Shown one piece after another: positions 7,759 to 16,625 of a stretch of DNA of 51,490 nucleotides. The position numbers and the translations under genes were made by a program. Under the pieces are notes generated by a model. It was given only the letters and a program-made list of their open reading frames with translations. It did not search any database and had not been told where the DNA came from. The stretch comes from Tepidimonas alkaliphilus (GTDB lineage: Bacteria; Pseudomonadota; Gammaproteobacteria; Burkholderiales; Burkholderiaceae_C). Location of the stretch: contig NZ_VJNB01000014.1 in assembly GCF_007556595.1 (NCBI RefSeq), forward strand, positions 1 through 51,490, given 5' to 3'. Within the stretch, counting starts at the first letter, position 1. Each line of letters starts with the position of its first letter.

Positions 7759-9879
7759 GTGCCCGAGGCCCCCTCCGCTCTGCCCCCCGAGCCGCCCGCC
7801 GCCGGTGACGGCGTGGCGCTGACGGTGGTCGTGCCGATGCCGGCACACGGGGGGTTGGACGCGCGCCTCAGCTACCGCCACCCGCACGCGCTGCCGGCCG
7901 GCACGCTGGTGCGCGTGCCGCTGGGCCGGCGCACGGTGCTCGGCGTGGTGTGGCCCGAGGCGCCGGACGGCGCGGCGCCGGCGCGGGAAGCGCTGCGCCC
8001 GGTGCAGGAAGTGCTGAGCGCGCTGCCGCCGCTGCCGGACGAGTGGTGCGCGCTGGTGGCGTTTGCCGCGCGCTACTACCAGCGCAGCGTCGGCGAGGTG
8101 GCGCTGGCGGCGCTGCCGCCGGCGCTGCGCGCGCTGGACGCCGCGGGGCTGCAGCGGCGGCTGGCGCGCCTGCCCGGCGCGGGCGTCGCCGCCCCGGCGG
8201 CGCCCGCTCCGCCGCTGACGCCCGACCAGCAGGCCGCGGTGCAGGCCATCGCCGCGGCCGACCGGCCAGTGCTGCTGTTCGGCGCCACCGGCAGCGGCAA
8301 GACCGAGGTCTACCTGCAGGCCGCCGCGCAGGTGCTGCAGCGCGACGCGCAGGCGCAGGTGCTGATGCTGGTACCGGAGATCAACCTGACGCCGCAGCTG
8401 GAGGCGCGCGTGCGCGCGCGCTTCGGCGCCGCGGTGGTGACGCTGCACTCCGGCCTGACGCCCGCGCAGCGGCTGCGCCACTGGCTGGCGGCGCACCTCG
8501 GCCAGGCGCGCGTGGTGCTGGGCACGCGCACCGCGGTGTGGGCCAGCCTGCCGCGGCTGCGGCTGATCGTCGTCGATGAGGAGCACGACCCGAGCTACAA
8601 GAGCCAGGAAGGGGCGCGCCACTCGGCGCGCGACCTGGCGGTGGTGCGCGCGCACCGGCTGGCGGCGCACGGCTGCCGCGTGGTGCTCGGCTCGGCCACA
8701 CCGTCGCTGGAGAGCTGGCATGCCGCGCAGCAGGGGCGCTACCGGCTCGTGGAGCTGCCCGACCGTATCGGCGGGGCGGCGCGGCCCGTGCTGCGGCTGC
8801 TGGATCTGCGACAGCAGCCGCGCGGGGCGCTGCTGGCGCCGGCGCTGCTGGAGGCGATCCAGGCGCGCGTGGCGCGCGGCGAGCAGGCGCTGCTGCTGCT
8901 CAACCGCCGCGGCTACGCGCCGGTGCTGGCCTGCGCCGACTGCGGCTGGACGAGCGGCTGCCCGCACTGCAGCGCGCACCTTGTCTTCCACAAGGCCGAG
9001 CGCGCGCTGCGCTGCCACCACTGCGGCCACGCGGCGCCGGTGCCGCGCGCCTGCCCGGAGTGCGGCAACGTCGATCTGGTGCCGCTCGGGCGCGGCACGC
9101 AGCGGCTGGAGGAGCACCTGGAGCAGGCGTTGGCGGACCTGCGCCGCCCCGACGGCACGCCGGTGCGCATCGGGCGGCTCGACGCCGACACCGCGCGCAC
9201 CCCGCAGGCCCTGCAGCAGCGGCTGGCCGAGGTGCACCGCGGGGACGTGGACGTGCTGGTCGGCACCCAGATGGTGGCCAAGGGGCACGACTTTCGCCGC
9301 ATCACGCTGGTGGCGGCGGTCAACCCGGACGGCGCGCTGTTCGCCAGTGACTGGCGCGCGCCGGAGCGGCTGTTCGCGCTGCTGCTGCAGGCCGGCGGCC
9401 GCGCCGGGCGCGACGCGGCGTTCATGGCGGCGCAGGGCAGCCGCGCCGAGCTGTGGGTGCAGACCGCCTACCCGCAGCACCCGCTGTTCGCGGCGCTGGC
9501 GCGGCACGACTACCCGGGCTTTGCCGCGCAGCAACTGGAGGAACGGCGCGCCGCCGGCATGCCGCCGTTTGCGCACCAGGCGCTGCTGCGCGCCGAGGCG
9601 CGCACGCTGGAGGCGGCGCTGGCCTGGCTGCGGCTGGCCGCGGCGCAGGCGGACGGCCTGCCGGGCCGCGCCCACGTGACGCTTTACGCGCCGGTGCCGA
9701 TGACGATGGTGCGGCTGGCCGGCGTGGAGCGCGCGCAGCTGCTGCTGGAGTCGGCGCGCCGCCCGGCGCTGCAGGCCCTGCTGGCGGCCTGGACGCCGCG
9801 GCTGCACGCGCTGCGCGGCGCGTCCGCCGCGCGCGGCCTGCTGCGTTGGGCGATCGACGTCGATCCGCTCGGCTACTGA
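7759..9879 (+). CDS. priA: Primosomal protein N' (replication restart helicase PriA)
   Basis: 3'-5' superfamily 2 helicase that recognises stalled forks and D-loops and reloads the replicative helicase. 706 residues, normal length. N-terminal 3'BD-type domain, then helicase domains with Walker A GATGSGKT at about 175-182, the Walker B/DEEHD box at about 273-277 and GSATPSLESW. The zinc-binding cysteine cluster follows at about 392-437 (CADC, CPHC, CHHC, CPEC) and the C-terminal part has GTQMVAKGHDF and AGRAGRD. The start is a GTG, chosen because upstream in-frame sequence is AT-rich and non-coding. Its stop is 18 bp from the stop of the converging AEC transporter. Confidence 0.96.
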   Translation: MPEAPSALPPEPPAAGDGVALTVVVPMPAHGGLDARLSYRHPHALPAGTLVRVPLGRRTVLGVVWPEAPDGAAPAREALRPVQEVLSALPPLPDEWCALVAFAARYYQRSVGEVALAALPPALRALDAAGLQRRLARLPGAGVAAPAAPAPPLTPDQQAAVQAIAAADRPVLLFGATGSGKTEVYLQAAAQVLQRDAQAQVLMLVPEINLTPQLEARVRARFGAAVVTLHSGLTPAQRLRHWLAAHLGQARVVLGTRTAVWASLPRLRLIVVDEEHDPSYKSQEGARHSARDLAVVRAHRLAAHGCRVVLGSATPSLESWHAAQQGRYRLVELPDRIGGAARPVLRLLDLRQQPRGALLAPALLEAIQARVARGEQALLLLNRRGYAPVLACADCGWTSGCPHCSAHLVFHKAERALRCHHCGHAAPVPRACPECGNVDLVPLGRGTQRLEEHLEQALADLRRPDGTPVRIGRLDADTARTPQALQQRLAEVHRGDVDVLVGTQMVAKGHDFRRITLVAAVNPDGALFASDWRAPERLFALLLQAGGRAGRDAAFMAAQGSRAELWVQTAYPQHPLFAALARHDYPGFAAQQLEERRAAGMPPFAHQALLRAEARTLEAALAWLRLAAAQADGLPGRAHVTLYAPVPMTMVRLAGVERAQLLLESARRPALQALLAAWTPRLHALRGASAARGLLRWAIDVDPLGY

Positions 9880-9897
9880 CGGCGCGGCTGCCGCGCC

Positions 9898-10860
9898 TCA
9901 GCCCGGCCGCACCCATGCGACGACGGCCGCGAACGTCACGAACGCCAGCGCCGTCGAGATCAGGATGATGCGGGCGATGCGGCCGTTGTCGGCGCCCATG
10001 CGCTCGGCCAGCAGCGACACGTTGCTGGCACTGGGCAGCGCGGCGGCCACCACCAGCGCCGTCAGCGTCGGCGCCGTCAACGGCGCGCCGAGCTGCGCCA
10101 ACGCCGCGCCCAGCAGCAGCACCAGCAGCGGGTGCAGCAGCAGCTTGGCCAGCGCCAGCGGCACGTCATCGCGCCACCGCGTGGGGTGGTCGGCCTGCAG
10201 CTGCGAGCGCGCCAGCACCGCGCCGATGGTGAACAGCGCCACCGGGCTGGCGGCATCGGCCAGCAGCGCCACCGTCTTGTCCAGCGGCGCCGGCAGCGCA
10301 AAGCTCCAGGCCGAGGCCAGCGCCCCGGCGCCGATCGCCCACGGCATCGGGTTGCGCAGCACGCCCGCGAGCGCCTGCTTCAGCGCCGCGCGCGCGCCGC
10401 CCTCGCCGGCGTCCAGCCGCGACAGCGCCAGGCACAGCGAGGTCGTCACCACCATGTCCACCACGATGACGACGATGACCGTGCCGACCGCCTGCGGCCC
10501 TAGCAGCGCCGCGATCAGCGGCACGCCCATGAAACCGGTGTTCGGAAACGCCGTCACCAGCGCGCCGAACGCCGCGTCGTTCCAGCCGATGCGCCCGCTG
10601 CGCGTGGCGGCCATCGTCAGCGCCACCAGCAGCAGCCCGGCCAGCAGCCAGGTGCCGGCCACGGCGGCGTCCAGCAGCTGGGCGATCGGCGTGGAGGCGC
10701 TAAAACGATACAGCATCGCCGGCAGCGCGAAGAACAGCACGAAGCCATTGAGGCCGGGGATCGCCGCCAGCGGCAGCCAACCGCGCCGCGTCGCCACGTA
10801 GCCGGCGGCCACCAAGGCGAAAAACGGCAGCGTCACGAGGAGAATGGCGCCCAGCTCCAT
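9898..10860 (-). CDS. AEC-family transporter (auxin efflux carrier-like permease)
   Basis: Inner-membrane permease, 320 residues, about ten hydrophobic segments. The N-terminal block with LLVTLPFFALVAAGY and PGLNGFVLFFALPAMLY, the central NTGFMGVPL motif and the C-terminal ALPSASNVSLLAERMG motif are typical of the AEC family (PF03547). Bacterial members carry organic acids such as malate or malonate; the substrate here is unknown. ATG at 10860, divergent from the Rep helicase gene with 97 bp between. Converges with priA. Confidence 0.9.
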   Translation of the reverse strand: MELGAILLVTLPFFALVAAGYVATRRGWLPLAAIPGLNGFVLFFALPAMLYRFSASTPIAQLLDAAVAGTWLLAGLLLVALTMAATRSGRIGWNDAAFGALVTAFPNTGFMGVPLIAALLGPQAVGTVIVVIVVDMVVTTSLCLALSRLDAGEGGARAALKQALAGVLRNPMPWAIGAGALASAWSFALPAPLDKTVALLADAASPVALFTIGAVLARSQLQADHPTRWRDDVPLALAKLLLHPLLVLLLGAALAQLGAPLTAPTLTALVVAAALPSASNVSLLAERMGADNGRIARIILISTALAFVTFAAVVAWVRPG

Positions 10861-10957
10861 GGGACGGCATCGTAGCCGGCCCAACGAGCGGATGCGGTCG
10901 CGCCTCCGTCGATGGCGCCCCGGTAAGATCGCGGCCCGTCTAGGGAGCTCTCCACTC

Positions 10958-13009
10958 ATGCACGACACGCTCAACCCCGCCCAGCTGGAGGCCGTGCACC
11001 ATCTGCACGGCCCCTCGCTCGTGCTGGCCGGCGCCGGCTCGGGCAAGACGCGCGTCATCACGCACAAGATCGCGCGGCTGATCCAGGCGGGGTTGGCGCC
11101 GGAGCGCATCGCCGCCATCACCTTCACCAACAAGGCCGCCGCCGAGATGCGCGAGCGCGCGCGCACGCTGGTCGGCAAGGCCGCGCAGGGCGTGCTGCTG
11201 TGCACCTTCCACGCGCTGGGCGTGCGCATCCTGCGCGAGGACGGCGCGTCGCTGGGCTTGAAGCCGCAGTTCTCGATCCTGGACACCGACGACATCGTCG
11301 GCCTGCTGAAGGACTGCGGCGGCACCACCGACGCCACCACCGCGCGCCACTGGCAATGGCGCATCAGCCAGTGGAAGGGGGCGGGGCTGACGCCCGAGCA
11401 GGCGCTGGCGCAGGCGCGCGACGAGGCGGAAGCCCAGATCGCGCGGGTGATGGCGCGCTACCACGAGCGGCTGGCGGCCTACCAGGCGGTCGATTTCGAC
11501 GACCTGATCCTGCTGCCGCTCAAGCTCCTGCGCGAGCACGCCGACGTGCGCCAGCGCTGGCAGCAGCGCCTGGGCCACGTGCTGGTGGACGAGTACCAGG
11601 ACACCAGCGCCGTGCAATACGAGCTGCTGAAGCTGCTGGTGGGCCACGGGCAGCGCCCTGACCCGCGCCTGACCTGCGTCGGCGACGACGACCAGTCGAT
11701 CTACGGCTGGCGTGGCGCGACGCTGGACAACTTGAAGCGCCTGCCGCAGGACTTTCCGACGCTCAAGATCATCAAGCTGGAGCAGAACTACCGCTCCACC
11801 AACGCCATCCTGCGCGCCGCCAACGCCGTCATCGGGCCGAACCCCAAGCTGTTCCCGAAGACGCTGTGGAGCGCGCTGGGCGAGGGCGAGCCGGTGCGCG
11901 TGCTGGCCTGCGACCACGAGGAGCACGAGGCCGAGCGCGCCGTGGCGCGCATCCAGGCGCTGCGCGCGCAGGGCGCGGCGTGGCGCGACTGCGCCATCCT
12001 CTACCGCGCCAACCACCAGTCGCGCGCCTTCGAGGTGGCGCTGCGCAAGGCGCAGATCCCCTACCGCGTCTCCGGCGGCACGAGCTTCTTCGACCGCGCC
12101 GAGATCAAGGACCTGTGCGCCTGGCTGCGGCTGCTGGCCAACGAGGACGACGACCCGGCCTTCCTGCGCGCGGTGACGACGCCGCGGCGCGGCATCGGCC
12201 ACCAGACCCTGGCGCAGCTCGGGCAGGTGGCCGCGGGGCTCAAGCTCAGCCTGTTCGAGACGCTGTTTGCGCCGACGCTGCAGGCCACGCTGGCGCCCAA
12301 GGCGCTGGCCGCGCTGCACGAGTTCGGCCGCTTCGTCCACGACCTGCAAGACCGCGCGCGCCATGCAGTGGGGCACGAGGCGGCGCGCGCGGTGCTGATG
12401 GCGTGGCTGGCCGACATCGGCTACGAGCGCCACCTGCACGACCACGCCGACAGCCCCCAGCAGGCCACGCAGCGCTGGGCCAACGTGCTGGACTTCGTGG
12501 ACTGGATGGTGCAGCGCTGCGGCGGCCAGCTCGACGACACCGGCGGCGTGGCGCTGGAGCGCACGCCGCGCCCGCTGCTGGAGGTGGCGCAGACGGTGGC
12601 GCTGATCAGCACGCTGGCCGAGCGCGAGCAGGATCAGGACGCGGTGACGCTCTCGACCCTGCACGCGGCCAAGGGGCTGGAGTGGCCGCACGTGATGCTG
12701 GTCGGCGTCAACGAGGGGCTGCTGCCGTTCAAGCCCGACGCCGACGGCGACGCGGCGCAGCTGGCCGCGCGCATCGAGGAGGAGCGGCGGCTGATGTACG
12801 TCGGCATCACGCGCGCGCAGCGCACGCTAGTGGTCAGCTGGCTCAAGGCCCGCCGCCAGGGGCGCGAGCGCGTGGCCGCGCAGCCCAGCCGCTTCATCGC
12901 CGAGATGCAGCTGGACGCCGCCCCGGCGCAGGACGACCCGCGCGCACGCCTGCGCGCGCTGCGCGAGGAGTTCGCCGCCCGCGCGGCGGCGCGCGATCGC
13001 CTGGCCTGA
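10958..13009 (+). CDS. rep: Rep/UvrD-type ATP-dependent DNA helicase
   Basis: Superfamily 1A 3'-5' helicase, 683 residues, the length of E. coli Rep. All SF1 motifs are visible: Q motif LNPAQLEAV, Walker A AGAGSGKT at about 24-31, TFTNKAAAEMRER, motif II VDEYQDT, motif III GDDDQSIYGWRGA, EQNYRSTNAILRAAN, the motif V region TLHAAKGLEW and motif VI EERRLMYVGITRAQ. The sequence is closer to Rep than UvrD in length and C terminus. Rep removes proteins ahead of the fork and works with PriC-type restart; PriA lies just upstream. ATG with AGGGAG at 10942-10947, ten bases before it. A 70-bp gap separates it from the next gene. Confidence 0.9.
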   Translation: MHDTLNPAQLEAVHHLHGPSLVLAGAGSGKTRVITHKIARLIQAGLAPERIAAITFTNKAAAEMRERARTLVGKAAQGVLLCTFHALGVRILREDGASLGLKPQFSILDTDDIVGLLKDCGGTTDATTARHWQWRISQWKGAGLTPEQALAQARDEAEAQIARVMARYHERLAAYQAVDFDDLILLPLKLLREHADVRQRWQQRLGHVLVDEYQDTSAVQYELLKLLVGHGQRPDPRLTCVGDDDQSIYGWRGATLDNLKRLPQDFPTLKIIKLEQNYRSTNAILRAANAVIGPNPKLFPKTLWSALGEGEPVRVLACDHEEHEAERAVARIQALRAQGAAWRDCAILYRANHQSRAFEVALRKAQIPYRVSGGTSFFDRAEIKDLCAWLRLLANEDDDPAFLRAVTTPRRGIGHQTLAQLGQVAAGLKLSLFETLFAPTLQATLAPKALAALHEFGRFVHDLQDRARHAVGHEAARAVLMAWLADIGYERHLHDHADSPQQATQRWANVLDFVDWMVQRCGGQLDDTGGVALERTPRPLLEVAQTVALISTLAEREQDQDAVTLSTLHAAKGLEWPHVMLVGVNEGLLPFKPDADGDAAQLAARIEEERRLMYVGITRAQRTLVVSWLKARRQGRERVAAQPSRFIAEMQLDAAPAQDDPRARLRALREEFAARAAARDRLA

Positions 13010-13079
13010 AAACACCCGTCCTGGAGCCGAAACGCGGTCGCTATCATCGCCCCGTGTTAGAAGAGGAGCCTCTTGCAGC

Positions 13080-13607
13080 ATGGCGACCTTGGCCCACCCC
13101 CGTCGATGGTCGCGCCGCAGCCTGTTGGGCTGGCTCGCGGCCAGCGCCTTGCTGACGGCACGCGCCTCCACGCTGCCCGCGCCCACGGGCCCTGTGGTGT
13201 TGACGATTCGCGGTCGCATCGAGCGACGCAACCAAGGCTCCCATGCGGCGTTGGATCTGGCCATGCTGGAGGCGCTGCCGCAGCACCATCTGCTGACCCG
13301 CACGCCGTGGGACAGCGAACCGGTCACCTTCAGCGGCCCGCGCCTGCGCGACGTGCTGGATGCCGTGGGCGCGCACGGACAACGCTTGCGCGCCGTGGCG
13401 CTGGACGATTACCGCGTCATCATCCCGCTGGAGGACGCGCAGCGCTACGACGTGATCGTGGCCACGCGCAAAAACGGGGCCCGAATGAGCGTGCGCCAAA
13501 AAGGGCCGCTGTTCATCGTCTATCCATTCGATCACGCGCCCCAGCTGCGCGATCGGCGCTATTACGAGCGCTCGATCTGGCAGCTCAAAGCGCTGGAAGT
13601 GGAATGA
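13080..13607 (+). CDS. Tat-exported pterin-binding-fold protein (COG3915/PruR-like)
   Basis: Small periplasmic protein of 175 residues with a sulfite-oxidase-type molybdopterin-binding fold (COG3915, 'putative pterin-binding protein'), inferred from the family-like core VVLTIRGRIER, FSGPRLRDVLDAVGA, VALDDYRVIIP and GPLFIVYPFD. The N terminus has a twin-arginine motif SRRSLLG followed by a hydrophobic stretch and an Ala-rich cleavage region near residue 30, so Tat export is likely. There is no cysteine in the protein, so it cannot ligate molybdenum as sulfite oxidase does and is not expected to be an enzyme. In Agrobacterium the related PruR binds a pterin in the periplasm and controls the membrane protein DcpA. 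Here the stop overlaps the ATG of the hybrid kinase by four bases (ATGA), which strongly suggests they act together. Possible -10 TATCAT around 13041-13046. Codon use is less GC-biased than rep. Confidence 0.75.
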   Translation: MATLAHPRRWSRRSLLGWLAASALLTARASTLPAPTGPVVLTIRGRIERRNQGSHAALDLAMLEALPQHHLLTRTPWDSEPVTFSGPRLRDVLDAVGAHGQRLRAVALDDYRVIIPLEDAQRYDVIVATRKNGARMSVRQKGPLFIVYPFDHAPQLRDRRYYERSIWQLKALEVE

Positions 13608-15529
13608 CGCCCCCCGCCTGCCCGCCCGCGCCGCCGCCGGCGCGCAGCAACCGGCGCTTTTGGCTATGGCTGGCCCTGACCACCGCGCTGCTGGCCGCCG
13701 GCATGGCGGTGCTGTTGGCGGTGTTCCTGCGCCAAGCGCAAACCGCGGAAGACTCAGTGCAGCTGCAGGCCGACTCGCTAACCGCGTTGGCCTTCTACCA
13801 CGAACGTGAATTTTTGCGCTTGCGGGAAGAAGTGGCCTTGGCGCTGCAAACGCCCACTCCCGATTGGGAGGGCTTGCATCTGCGCCTGGAAATCTGGGCC
13901 AGCCGGGTGGCGCTGCTGCGCGCCAACCCCTCGACGCAGCCGCTGCACCGCGACGCTGACGGAGCGCGCCTACTGCCGCAGCTGGAACAGCTCATGCAGG
14001 CGCTGGATACCGCCGTGGCGCAACAGCGCGTGGACGCGTTGCGCCAGATCCTGCCCGCCATGCAGGCCCTGGGGCCGGACGTGCAGGCCTTGACCGCCCT
14101 GGCCGATGCGCGAGCGGGCGAGCAAGTGCGCGCCAAGCTGCATGAGGTGCGCACCTTGCGGCGCTGGGTGGTGGCGCTGATGGCCGCGCAGGTGGTGGTG
14201 CTGCTGACCGCCGCGATCGCGCTGGCATGGCACCAACAGCGCCAGCTGCTGCACCGCCAACAGCTCGACGCCCTAAACGACGCCTTGCGTCAAGCGCGTG
14301 ACGCCGCGGAGGCGGCCAGCCGCGCCAAGAGCCGTTTTTTGGCCAACATGAGCCATGAGCTGCGCACCCCGTTCAACGGCCTGCTGGGCATGCTGACCAT
14401 GCTGGAAGCCAGCCCGCTCAGCCCCGAGCAGCACGACCAAATCCGCACCGCGCGCGCCTCCGCGGAACATCTGTTGCAGCTGCTCAACGACATTTTGGAT
14501 CTTTCGGCGCTGGATGCCGGTCAAATGCGACTGCGTCTGCAGCCGGTGGATGTGCCCGCGCTGGTGCTTGATGTGCAGCGCTGGGTGCAACCGCAAGCGC
14601 GGGCCAAGGGACTGACGCTGCAACTGGCGATCGATGTTGCCGAAACGCCCCGGGTGCTGGCCGATCCCACGCGCATTCGGCAAATTTTGCTTAATTTGCT
14701 GGGCAACGCCATCAAATTCACCGACCGGGGCAGCATCGAACTCAAGCTGCAAGCGGAGCCGATCGCACCCGAGCGGCTGCGCTGGCGCGCCACGGTGCGC
14801 GACAGCGGCATTGGCATCGACCCCGCCATGCAGTCGCGGCTGTTTCAACGCTTCCAGCAGGCTGACCCGGGCTCGACCCGCCGCTACAGCGGCAGCGGCC
14901 TGGGGCTGGACATCGCCCGCTCGCTGGCGCGTCTGATGGGCGGCGACGTGGTGCTGCGGCACAGCGCGCCAGGGCAGGGGTCGACCTTTGAGGCCACGTG
15001 GGTCACCGACCTCGCCGCGCCACCCGTCAATGGATGGGCCGCAGACGCGCCGCCCCAACAGGCCAGTGAGGCCACCGCGCCGCCGACGCCGTGCGAAGAT
15101 CCGCCTTGCGCCCACGTGCTGGTGGCCGAAGATCACCCTGTCAACCGCAAAGTGGTCGGGCTGATGCTGCAGCGGCTTGGGCACCGCGTGACTTTCGCCG
15201 CCGACGGCGCGCAAGCGCTGGACTTGGCTGCCGAGCAGGACTTTGACCTGATCCTGATGGACGTGCACATGCCGGTGCTGGACGGCCTGGAAGCGACGCG
15301 ACGCATCCGCGCCCTGCCTGGCCCACGCGGGCAAGTGCCGATTGTGGCGTTGACCGCCGATGTGCTCGATGCCGCCCAAACGCAAGCGCGCGCCGCAGGC
15401 ATGAACGATTTTTTGGGCAAACCCGTGCAGCCCGATCAGCTGCAAGCCACCGTGCGCCGATGGCAGCCGCGCCAAGCGGCTACCAGCCCAGCCCCAAATG
15501 CAGCGGCAGATACACCGCCATCCCCGTGA
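13604..15529 (+). CDS. Membrane hybrid sensor histidine kinase/response regulator
   Basis: 641 residues. Membrane helix at about 18-42, a periplasmic region at about 43-185 with no family I recognise, a second helix at about 187-209 and a coiled linker. HisKA has the phospho-acceptor His251 in NMSHELRTPFNGL. HATPase_c has the N box (Asn368 in LLGNAIKF), G1 DSGIGI (400-405) and G2 GSGLGL (430-435). A receiver domain from about 503 has the acidic pocket Glu509/Asp510, phospho-acceptor Asp553 (LMDVHMP), Thr584 and Lys606. All catalytic residues are present. No HPt domain or separate output regulator is seen nearby, so phosphotransfer must go elsewhere. Coupled by a 4-bp overlap to the PruR-like gene, which would be its periplasmic input partner. 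The last 50 bp overlap the 3' end of azlD on the other strand. Confidence 0.9.
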   Translation: MTPPACPPAPPPARSNRRFWLWLALTTALLAAGMAVLLAVFLRQAQTAEDSVQLQADSLTALAFYHEREFLRLREEVALALQTPTPDWEGLHLRLEIWASRVALLRANPSTQPLHRDADGARLLPQLEQLMQALDTAVAQQRVDALRQILPAMQALGPDVQALTALADARAGEQVRAKLHEVRTLRRWVVALMAAQVVVLLTAAIALAWHQQRQLLHRQQLDALNDALRQARDAAEAASRAKSRFLANMSHELRTPFNGLLGMLTMLEASPLSPEQHDQIRTARASAEHLLQLLNDILDLSALDAGQMRLRLQPVDVPALVLDVQRWVQPQARAKGLTLQLAIDVAETPRVLADPTRIRQILLNLLGNAIKFTDRGSIELKLQAEPIAPERLRWRATVRDSGIGIDPAMQSRLFQRFQQADPGSTRRYSGSGLGLDIARSLARLMGGDVVLRHSAPGQGSTFEATWVTDLAAPPVNGWAADAPPQQASEATAPPTPCEDPPCAHVLVAEDHPVNRKVVGLMLQRLGHRVTFAADGAQALDLAAEQDFDLILMDVHMPVLDGLEATRRIRALPGPRGQVPIVALTADVLDAAQTQARAAGMNDFLGKPVQPDQLQATVRRWQPRQAATSPAPNAAADTPPSP

Positions 15530-15815
15530 CGATGGTGCCCAGCACCCCGCCGCGCCAGAAGAACCAGCCGGCGCCGGCCAGCGCCGCGTAAAGCCGCGCA
15601 TCCTGCCAAGTGGCGATCAACGCGCCGTCGCGCATCACGATCTCCGGGCCCACCACCGCCGCCAGCGCCGCAATCGGCGCATACTGCAAGCCGCGCTCGG
15701 CCCAGTGCGGCAGCCGCCAAGGGCGCTCCGATAAAAAGAAAAAGCCGCGCGTGACCACCGTCACCGCCGCCAGCGCCACAAACGTCAGCAGCCGCCAGGG
15801 ATCGAGCTCGCTCAT
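15480..15815 (-). CDS. azlD: AzlD family branched-chain amino acid transport subunit
   Basis: 111-residue small membrane protein of the AzlD family, partner of AzlC in a two-component exporter of branched-chain amino acids in the inner membrane. Four hydrophobic segments; typical features include the early TVVTRGFFFL stretch and the middle LQYAPIAALAAVVGPEI. Starts four bases inside the end of azlC (ATGA overlap), which is the usual azlCD arrangement. Its end overlaps the kinase gene by 50 bp in convergent orientation. Confidence 0.88.
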   Translation of the reverse strand: MSELDPWRLLTFVALAAVTVVTRGFFFLSERPWRLPHWAERGLQYAPIAALAAVVGPEIVMRDGALIATWQDARLYAALAGAGWFFWRGGVLGTIVTGMAVYLPLHLGLGW

Positions 15816-16588
15816 CGGGATGCTCCGTGCGGCGGCAGCGACGCGCCGCGCAGCCAACGCGGTCCGTGCGCCTCGGCGATCAGGCAGACCAGCACCGCCG
15901 CGGCGATCGCCACGATGATGTGCAGCTTCAGCGGCAGCGCCCAGGCTGCCACCGCTGCGCTGGCCGACACCGCCGCCGACAGCGCGCGCAGCCGCGAGGT
16001 GGCCAGCGAACACGCCACGCCCAGCAACGCCAACGTCCCAGCAAAACCGAGCCCCCAAGACACGGGGATGGCGTGGGCCAGCGCCACCCCCAGCAGGCTG
16101 GAGGCGTTCCAGACCACGTAGTTCAGGCCGCAACTGCCGGCCAGATACGCCTCTTGCTCGGTGCGCTCAGCCGGGGTTGCGCCGGGGCGCGTGTAGCGCT
16201 TGGCAAAGAACACATAGGTCAGGTCGCCGGTAAGGTAGCCCACCCACAGCCGCTGTCCCCGCGGCAAATGCGCCAGATAAGGCCGCAGGTGCGCCGAAAA
16301 CACCACAAAGCGCAAGTTGACGCAAAACGCCGCGGCCAGCACCACCCCCAGCGGCGCGCCCGCCACCATCAGCGGCACCGCCGTCAGCTGCGCGCTGCCG
16401 GCATACACCAGCAGCGTCATCAGCGTGGCTTCCAGCGGCGTCAAACCCCCCTGCACCATCGCCACGCCGGTCATCAAACCCCAAGCGGCGATGCCGGTGG
16501 CCGCGCCGGCCAGCTCCCGCACGCCCAGCGCGAACGCGGGATGGCGCCGCAGCCGAGCCGAAAAGACAAACGATGACCCCAATGTCAT
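15812..16588 (-). CDS. azlC: AzlC family branched-chain amino acid exporter subunit
   Basis: 258-residue inner-membrane protein of the AzlC/YgaZ family, the larger subunit of the AzlCD exporter. Recognised by VYAGSAQLTAVPLM, VNLRFVVFSAHLRPYL (the AzlC hallmark NxRxxxxS region) and YLTGDLTYVFF. About seven hydrophobic segments. Lies 37 bp after fmt on the same strand and overlaps azlD by four bases, so def-fmt-azlC-azlD is probably one transcript. No strong ribosome-binding site precedes the ATG at 16588. Codon use is less GC-biased than fmt, which fits a later addition behind def-fmt. Confidence 0.88.
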   Translation of the reverse strand: MTLGSSFVFSARLRRHPAFALGVRELAGAATGIAAWGLMTGVAMVQGGLTPLEATLMTLLVYAGSAQLTAVPLMVAGAPLGVVLAAAFCVNLRFVVFSAHLRPYLAHLPRGQRLWVGYLTGDLTYVFFAKRYTRPGATPAERTEQEAYLAGSCGLNYVVWNASSLLGVALAHAIPVSWGLGFAGTLALLGVACSLATSRLRALSAAVSASAAVAAWALPLKLHIIVAIAAAVLVCLIAEAHGPRWLRGASLPPHGASR

Positions 16589-16625
16589 AAACCGCGGGCT
16601 TCAAGGAAAGCGGCCAGTTGCGGCG

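Noticed and set aside
7600-7760. A chromosomal origin of replication between hemE and priA
   Set aside because: Only one perfect DnaA box and one relaxed match are present, with no dnaA, dnaN, rpmH or parAB nearby. Kept only as a possible DnaA-responsive site.
13080-13607. A catalytic molybdenum enzyme of the sulfite oxidase family
   Set aside because: The protein has no cysteine to ligate molybdenum and is too short for a catalytic subunit; a pterin-binding receptor role fits better.
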